Shown here one piece after another: positions 58,562-64,000 of a stretch of DNA of 64,000 bases. The stretch is from Rotaria sordida (taxonomy: Eukaryota > Rotifera > Eurotatoria > Philodinida > Philodinidae). Within the stretch, counting starts at the first letter, position 1; every line of letters begins with the position of its first letter. The notes under the pieces are model-generated. The model was not told where the DNA came from. It made no database searches and saw only the letters and a list, made by a program, of their open reading frames with translations. The stretch lies in the NCBI GenBank assembly GCA_905250125.1, contig CAJNOL010000473.1, forward strand, positions 1 to 64,000, read 5' to 3'. A program made the position numbers and the translations under genes.

Positions 58562-60593
58562 TCAAAGCAATGATCTCATGAACGATAAAACAATAATTTT
58601 CTTTTTGCTATCGATTAACCAATAAACTAATCATCAATGATTTAGACTGAGTCATCTTTATGCATGGTGTGTTTTTCCTCTCCATATTGAGTTCTATATT
58701 TCTGAACCATATTTTGCACACTAAATATCAACCTGAAAGACAAATTCGTCAATGAAGTATCTTCAATGACTGACTCTTCCTTCTCATGTAAATATTTTTC
58801 GAGTTGAAACGCGTCCGAATCGTATTCGATGTGCATCCAAAATGCAAAGAACGAATGTGTCTCGATGCAGCAGCTCAAATAAAACATTATTTTACGTCTG
58901 AACGCAATTTCTGATCGAAACACGTTGGGATACGTTTCAAATTAAACTTTGAAAATTTAAAAAACAAGTCTCAATCCATCTCAGATTGACACCATCAATA
59001 TGTTACCATGATGGTCTTCGCCTAACTTAGCTAATGGATTAAATTATTACCTTAAGCGACTGAAGTCAGATTTCCACAAGCGCATCATCGATCAGAAGTT
59101 GTATTTGAAGACTAACTTAAGACTTTCAGTCTATCAAAATAACAGCATTTACTTTCGAAAACGAGAATATTTCATATTCAATATATTGTTCTTTTTTTTC
59201 CAGATAATCAGTACTCATAACCTTAAAAGAATATGTTATTATCTTGTATTGATCATGATGAATATCAGAAAATATTTTTTTTGTTGCTGTTGAATGTAGG
59301 GTCGGTTATATTTGTAGTTGCTGAAAATTAATTGCATTATATACAGGAACTGAAAGAAATTTAATAATAATATAATCCACATAGAATAATTCTAAACACT
59401 ATTGATAAACTAAAAAATGTGAATGGCTAATTTTATATGCCATTGCTACAAATTGCATAGAATCCACGAAAAAAAACACTTAAAAAGATTTGCTTTTGAA
59501 CGCATTCTTTTTCCAGCTCACATGTTTTCGCTAGACTTTCAACGCACTTTTTAAAACACGTTGGAAGGTTTTTTTCACTAGAAACATAAACAAGCAGTTT
59601 GAGCCCCACGAGGACTCTTACAAAGAAGATCAGCTAGAAAAGTCTATTGTTATTCGCTTAACCTACCCTTGAAGGGGTGGGTGTGGATCTTCTATTCTTC
59701 CACATTCACAGAGAAGCTAGTTGATCAATGTTAAAAGTGATACATTCGATTGATAGATATTCAAGAATTGATGAGATCATTGTTGTAACTGGAAAAGTAT
59801 TGTAAAACTTGACAAGAATACCAAGATAACAATACGTGAGTTTAGACATACATCCAATCATATCGATAAAGGACTCAAAAAAAATGTTTCAATTCTTTCA
59901 AAGTGATATACATTGATGTTGAGATGAGTAAGATGATGACGAAGATAGAGAAAAAGATGAGTTTGTTGTGGAGTATCGTCATCGTCCGAGAGATGAAGTG
60001 AAATAATGTGATCAACAATCAGTAGAAGACATTGGCGACAAACGAAGTCGAAATCATGCTTGGATACCGATCAAAGATCAAGAGAGGAACATCGAAGCGA
60101 GAATTGAGAATATGAAATGCACGAAGAAGATCAACAGCGTGAAAAAAATCGAAGAGTCGACTAATAATCACAAATCTGTGCTTTGAAATGAACAAAATAT
60201 TTGAACATGAGCATATTAGTAGTCAAGTTCGTTGTGCTTCAAATTGCCTATCTGTCGCTTGTTTACTGATCATATTATCAATTTATAATTTTTTCATGGT
60301 CATATCAATGAAATATCTGAATATAGAACCTTCGTAATTCTATATCTGTTTACATTCCTGGGTTTTCGTCCTGTGTGTCAATAGCACAGGTACGATGTAT
60401 CAATATGGGATCTCAATCATAACTCATCAAGAGAATGTCTCTGTTAATTTTTTTTCACAATTCATATACACTTACGGAGATATACAATCGTAAAACACTC
60501 TTATATGATTTTTTTTAGCTAAGAAAACAGAAATATTTTTTGTATATGTAGTCTAAGATAAGTTTTATTTTGCAAAGAGATATCAATTAAAAT
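58562..60593. other. Intergenic between convergent genes
   Basis: Mostly AT-rich, with hairpin 15 at 59674. On the plus strand 59930-60186 reads as a charged, nearly open frame (DREKDEFVVEYRHRPRDEVK, stop, then DQQSVEDIGDKRSRN...). It may be a relic of an acidic/basic repeat protein, with no family recognised. Confidence 0.35.
59674..59711. repeat. TGTGGG/CCCACA hairpin 15
   Basis: GGGGTGGGTGTGG, spacer ATCTTCTATTCTT, then CCACATTCACAG. Confidence 0.7.
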
Positions 60594-61491
60594 TTAAGAT
60601 AAATTTGTTCCACCGTTGACTAAAATACTCTGTCCAGTAATATAGTCAGAATCTTTGCTTGCAAGAAATGAAACCAAGTTTGCGACATCATCTGGATATC
60701 CTATACGACCAAGTGGCACAGCTTTTACAAGATCTTGCATAACATGTTCCTTTGACGTTCCTTGAAATTCTGCCGATTCTTCATAAAACCCATCTAACAA
60801 CGGTGTCTGAGTCATTCCTGTTAAAGTTTCTTAAATTTAATATCTAAAAAAACAATAGTACATACCTGGACAATAAGCATTGACTGTAATATTATGTAAA
60901 GCCCATTCCATAGCAGCAGCTTGTGTTAAACCTCGTACACCCCATTTTGTAGTAGAATAAGCACCAATCATTGCACGTGATTTATATCCAGCATTACTAC
61001 AAGCACCAATGATTTTTCCTCCTCTACCTTGTTTAATCATGATTTTAGCTCCTTCTTTGTAACAAAGAAATACACCACGCATATTTATTGCAAAAATTTT
61101 ATCCCAATCTTCTACACTCGTATCTAATAGCGATTTCACATTACAAATTCCTGCATTTGCCACTACTACCTGTAGAATTAATTGCAGGAGAAAAAAAAAG
61201 TTCAAAAAATCAAAAAGAGTAAAAAATACATACATCTAGACTTCCTAATTTTTGTGCGACCTCTTGCATCATTTTTTCGACTTGTTCACTCTGAGAAACA
61301 TCAGCAATTATAGCAATCGATTTTTGACCAATTTGTTCGATTTCTTGTTGAACTTTTTGAAGATCAGAAGAGTTAACTTGTAAATCATTAACCGCGACAT
61401 TGAGACCATCTCTAGCTAGACGAAGTGCAATTGCACGTCCTATTCCTCGAGCAGCACCAGTTACCAAAGCAGTACGAATCATTTTCAACAA
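60594..61491 (-). CDS. Short-chain dehydrogenase, acetoin/diacetyl reductase-like, 261 aa
   Basis: NAD(P)-dependent oxidoreductase. Exons 61234-61491, 60866-61169 and 60594-60817 join in frame (LD|VVVANAG; CPG|MTQTP). Classical SDR motifs are all present: TGAARGIG at 11-18 for cofactor binding, NAG at 91-93, Asn115, and the catalytic Ser144, Tyr157 and Lys161 (YSTTK). The blocks [27 protein letters not shown] and [15 protein letters not shown] resemble bacterial (S)-acetoin-forming diacetyl reductases, while other 3-oxoacyl-type SDRs remain possible. Length is normal. The start could also be the ATG at 61482. A TATATATA-like element lies near 61708. Introns show it is a eukaryotic gene now, even if its ancestor came from bacteria. 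Confidence 0.9.
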
Positions 61492-62401
61492 TAATCAATA
61501 AAAAGAAAAACAATAGTTATTTGAATAAATCTCTTCTTGGTTCTTGTAAGATTTTTTTTTCTTCGTCTTATCTGTAGTTATTACAAATTGATAGTGCATC
61601 GACAACATAATAATAGCTGGTAGGAGCGACTTTCTCTTCTTATCTTATTTCGACGTACCCTTAAAGTATAATAACAACAGAAAAGAAAAAGAAAAAAAAT
61701 TCAGGTGTATATATAGTCTAGTACATTTTCCTTTTCGTCAATAAAGTTTGAAGAAGGCAGCATCACCTGTCAAAATGTGATATGAAAGAACATTCTACAA
61801 AAAAACCAGGAAGAGACTTATTCCAACATAAACAAACGATCGGCTTAAGCCCTATTTTCACCTCACATACCCTATACATGCTTATATCTAAAACATCAAC
61901 AGTGATAAAAGCAAAAACATTCAATCATGTCCAATAAAAATATCAGTTATACGATTAGAAGAGAAACGAGTAGAAAAATCGTGCGTTTCTTTCTAACTGT
62001 CTTGTCTCATTAAACTTCAGAAATTTCACACTGACATTTTTTTCTTTGGAATCAATTCTATGATAAACCCATACAAGAAAATATTCTACTTAACATCAAC
62101 AAAAATAGATAAATAAATTTCTTGTTTTTAAATGTTTACTTTGATTTTCCATTTTTACCAAACACAATTCTTTCAGAATTTTTATTGAATTCAGTGGTTA
62201 GAAGCTATGAGTGAACCTTTGAAAGGTCTTAAAATAAACTTTAGACAAAAGCAGTTGCACTAACATATTTAAAGGTGAAGAACGTGATCGTACTTTGTTT
62301 GAACTTTATTCTATGCCATTTTTCAACAATTTTTCTCGAAACTCTTTTATTTCTGTTGTAAAGACACCTATTTTACTTAGTTCCACTTCCTTTTCTTTTA
62401 G
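61492..62401. other. Intergenic, upstream of the SDR gene
   Basis: AT-rich promoter region of the SDR. No other feature seen. Confidence 0.45.
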
Positions 62402-62522
62402 TGTAGTGCAACGGGCGATGATTAATAAACAATGCACAAGGCTCCATCTTGAAATCATTAAGATTACGTCACTTGGCGACTCTATTATTGCCAATGGGCT
62501 TCTATATACAGTACAGCACTAG
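62402..62522 (+). pseudogene. RNI-type LRR relic
   Basis: After a plausible acceptor (TTCTTTTAG), the frame reads VVQRAMINKQCTRLHLEIIK and then ITSLGDSIIANGL. It is alignable with EAIINKQCTWLYLSSNKITS of the RING-LRR gene at 15558-15650, and the two are clearly related at DNA level too. It ends at a TAG after about one and a half repeats. No other exons found. Confidence 0.55.
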
Positions 62523-64000
62523 TGGAATTGAATCTTTAAAAAAAATCGTACTTCCGACATCAGCTTCATACACAATGAATCGATCATGAGAATTGCCATT
62601 AGCGACTGTTACATATCCATATTAGATCAAGGTACTCTTATAAATACGGCAGTATTCAGAATAAGATGTGATTCCTCAAAAAACTAAACATGTAATGCTT
62701 CATGATTATTGGCGCAATATTAATATACCCTCATTCATTGTTAATTTGAATCAAAATTACCAAGAAGATTTTTTTTTATTCATTTTAACTTGATTCCCTT
62801 TTGAAGTTGAGAACGATTAGTATGAAAGAAACGCCAGAAGTTTCGATTTTATTCAAGAGTTTAAATGCTGTTAAGATCTCTATATTTTTCTTCTCTGCTG
62901 AAAATATCACAGAATAATAGTTGTAAGGATGAACGATAAGATTCTAGTTTTCTAAATATGTATTCGCTCAATCGATATTGAATGTGTGCAAGAAACATAT
63001 GGTTTCAAATGTGAGCATTTTTTCGAACTCAAATAATTGAAATAATAATGTTTTGACATATCATCGAACTAGATTCAGTTATTTGTCGATTCAAAACAGC
63101 CGAGACGTCTCAAATTAATCATACTCGATATCGAGTATTTCATAGTTTTGAGGATATTGTGATGAGCAACAAATTTATGTTGACTCGAACGATATTGAAT
63201 CAGATCGCCTCGATCTTATGAAATCAGGAGCCAAAATGAAGATTTCTTTCATTTCATTCAAACGAGTTTGAATCATCCATAGCATGTGTTGCTCTTCGAT
63301 AAAATTCTGCTTGTGGATCATGATTGGCTTTTCGACACGAAGTATAGTGACTTGATTAAACATGAAGAAAAACAGAAACAAAAGCGACCCAAAATTGAAT
63401 TGACCATCATCTATGTGTCTATCTGATGATATAATGACTTGAATTTCATAGCAGACTGGCCTCATATGATTCAGTGATCAATTATTTTGCCTTTCTCTAT
63501 CAATTTAATCAGTTACTATATACATTTAGGTGTCGCTTCGTATTTGATTCTCTATTGAATCTTATCTCTTTTTGATTAGTTTCGAGTGTAAAAGATTTCA
63601 AGCTTTAATTATATGTTCTACATATGTGAATAGCAATAGTCAGAACAATTGCGTATAGAAGACTTGAGGGTGTGGGTGTAGTTCTTTTTGTTCATTTATA
63701 ACCACACCCAATTTTTTTCCAGTGGATTCATAACGTTTTATTGCTTTTTTTGCTCATCAATCTCCTAAAAAATGATCAACCTCCCCAACTGAAACAGTCG
63801 ACTCCTCTCTTCCGATAGAAAAAGGTTGGTTACTCTATCCCGACTACTTCACGACATCCCTGTGTATAGTTAGACAGATGTCTAAATAGTTAGATAGATT
63901 ATATACAGAACAGACAGCTAGCTAAAAAGTTAGTTGGATACACTGCAATAAATCGGAGTAGAATAAAAAACGGTAAAAGAATTGTAGAAATTTGAATAAA
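62523..64000. other. Intergenic to window end
   Basis: AT-rich with hairpin 16. A 96-codon minus ORF at 63175-63465 has no recognisable family. GTTAGATAGA-like words recur at 63870-63940. Confidence 0.4.
63667..63710. repeat. TGTGGG/CCCACA hairpin 16
   Basis: GAGGGTGTGGGTGTAG, spacer TTCTTTTTGTTCATTTATA, then ACCACACCC. Confidence 0.75.

Overview
This window is animal nuclear DNA, most likely from a bdelloid rotifer (Adineta, Rotaria or a relative). It is AT-rich. Genes have many short GT-AG introns and are separated by long repeat-rich spacers. The bdelloid assignment rests on three things: tracts of TGTGGG, the repeat I recall as telomeric in bdelloids; lineage-typical gene families (NHL-repeat membrane proteins, F-box proteins, ADP-ribosyltransferase-LRR proteins); and bacterial- or fungal-like metabolic enzymes. 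The genus is a guess and no part of it was checked by a search.

Layout. 1155-10292 (minus): an 18-exon M13 metalloendopeptidase (neprilysin-like) rebuilt in frame to 740 residues, with a piggyBac-type MITE in one intron. 13673-16128 (plus): a RING, coiled-coil and LRR fusion protein in two exons. 16-28 kb: a repeat-dominated stretch with a 153-bp tandem repeat, TGTGGG hairpins, one unassigned ORF (20282-21139), a 990-bp foldback element, two TACGGC/GTAAACG-rich blocks, an array of about eight core-promoter-like units, and degenerate satellites. 28661-29631 (plus): a small Gly/Tyr-rich protein. 31.0-32.1 kb (minus): a decayed ADP-ribosyltransferase-LRR pseudogene. 33138-33875 (plus): an intronless Asp/Glu/hydantoin racemase. 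34.3-34.6 kb (minus): a P450 fragment next to a 100-N gap. 38478-38651 (minus): an isolated F-box exon. 42601-42683 (plus): a type II tRNA-like gene with a CAG anticodon. 45.0-45.5 kb (minus): a hAT transposase pseudogene. 48052-49727 (plus): a four-exon NHL-repeat membrane protein. 55584-58561 (plus): a two-exon F-box protein. 60594-61491 (minus): a three-exon SDR resembling acetoin/diacetyl reductase. 62.4 kb (plus): an LRR relic.

The genes do not form a pathway or operon. They are independent eukaryotic genes: one peptidase, one likely ubiquitin ligase, one F-box adaptor, an NHL surface protein and two small-molecule enzymes. The strongest non-gene signal is a family of at least 16 short hairpins, about one per 4 kb. 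Each has a GTGTGGG-rich arm, a short spacer often carrying TCTTCT, then a CCCACAC-rich arm, always in that order. Four genes carry such a tract 160-235 bp past their stop codon. The second strongest is the tandem array at 24.05-25.12 kb, where several units keep a TATA box and an Inr-like TCATT about 30 nt apart.
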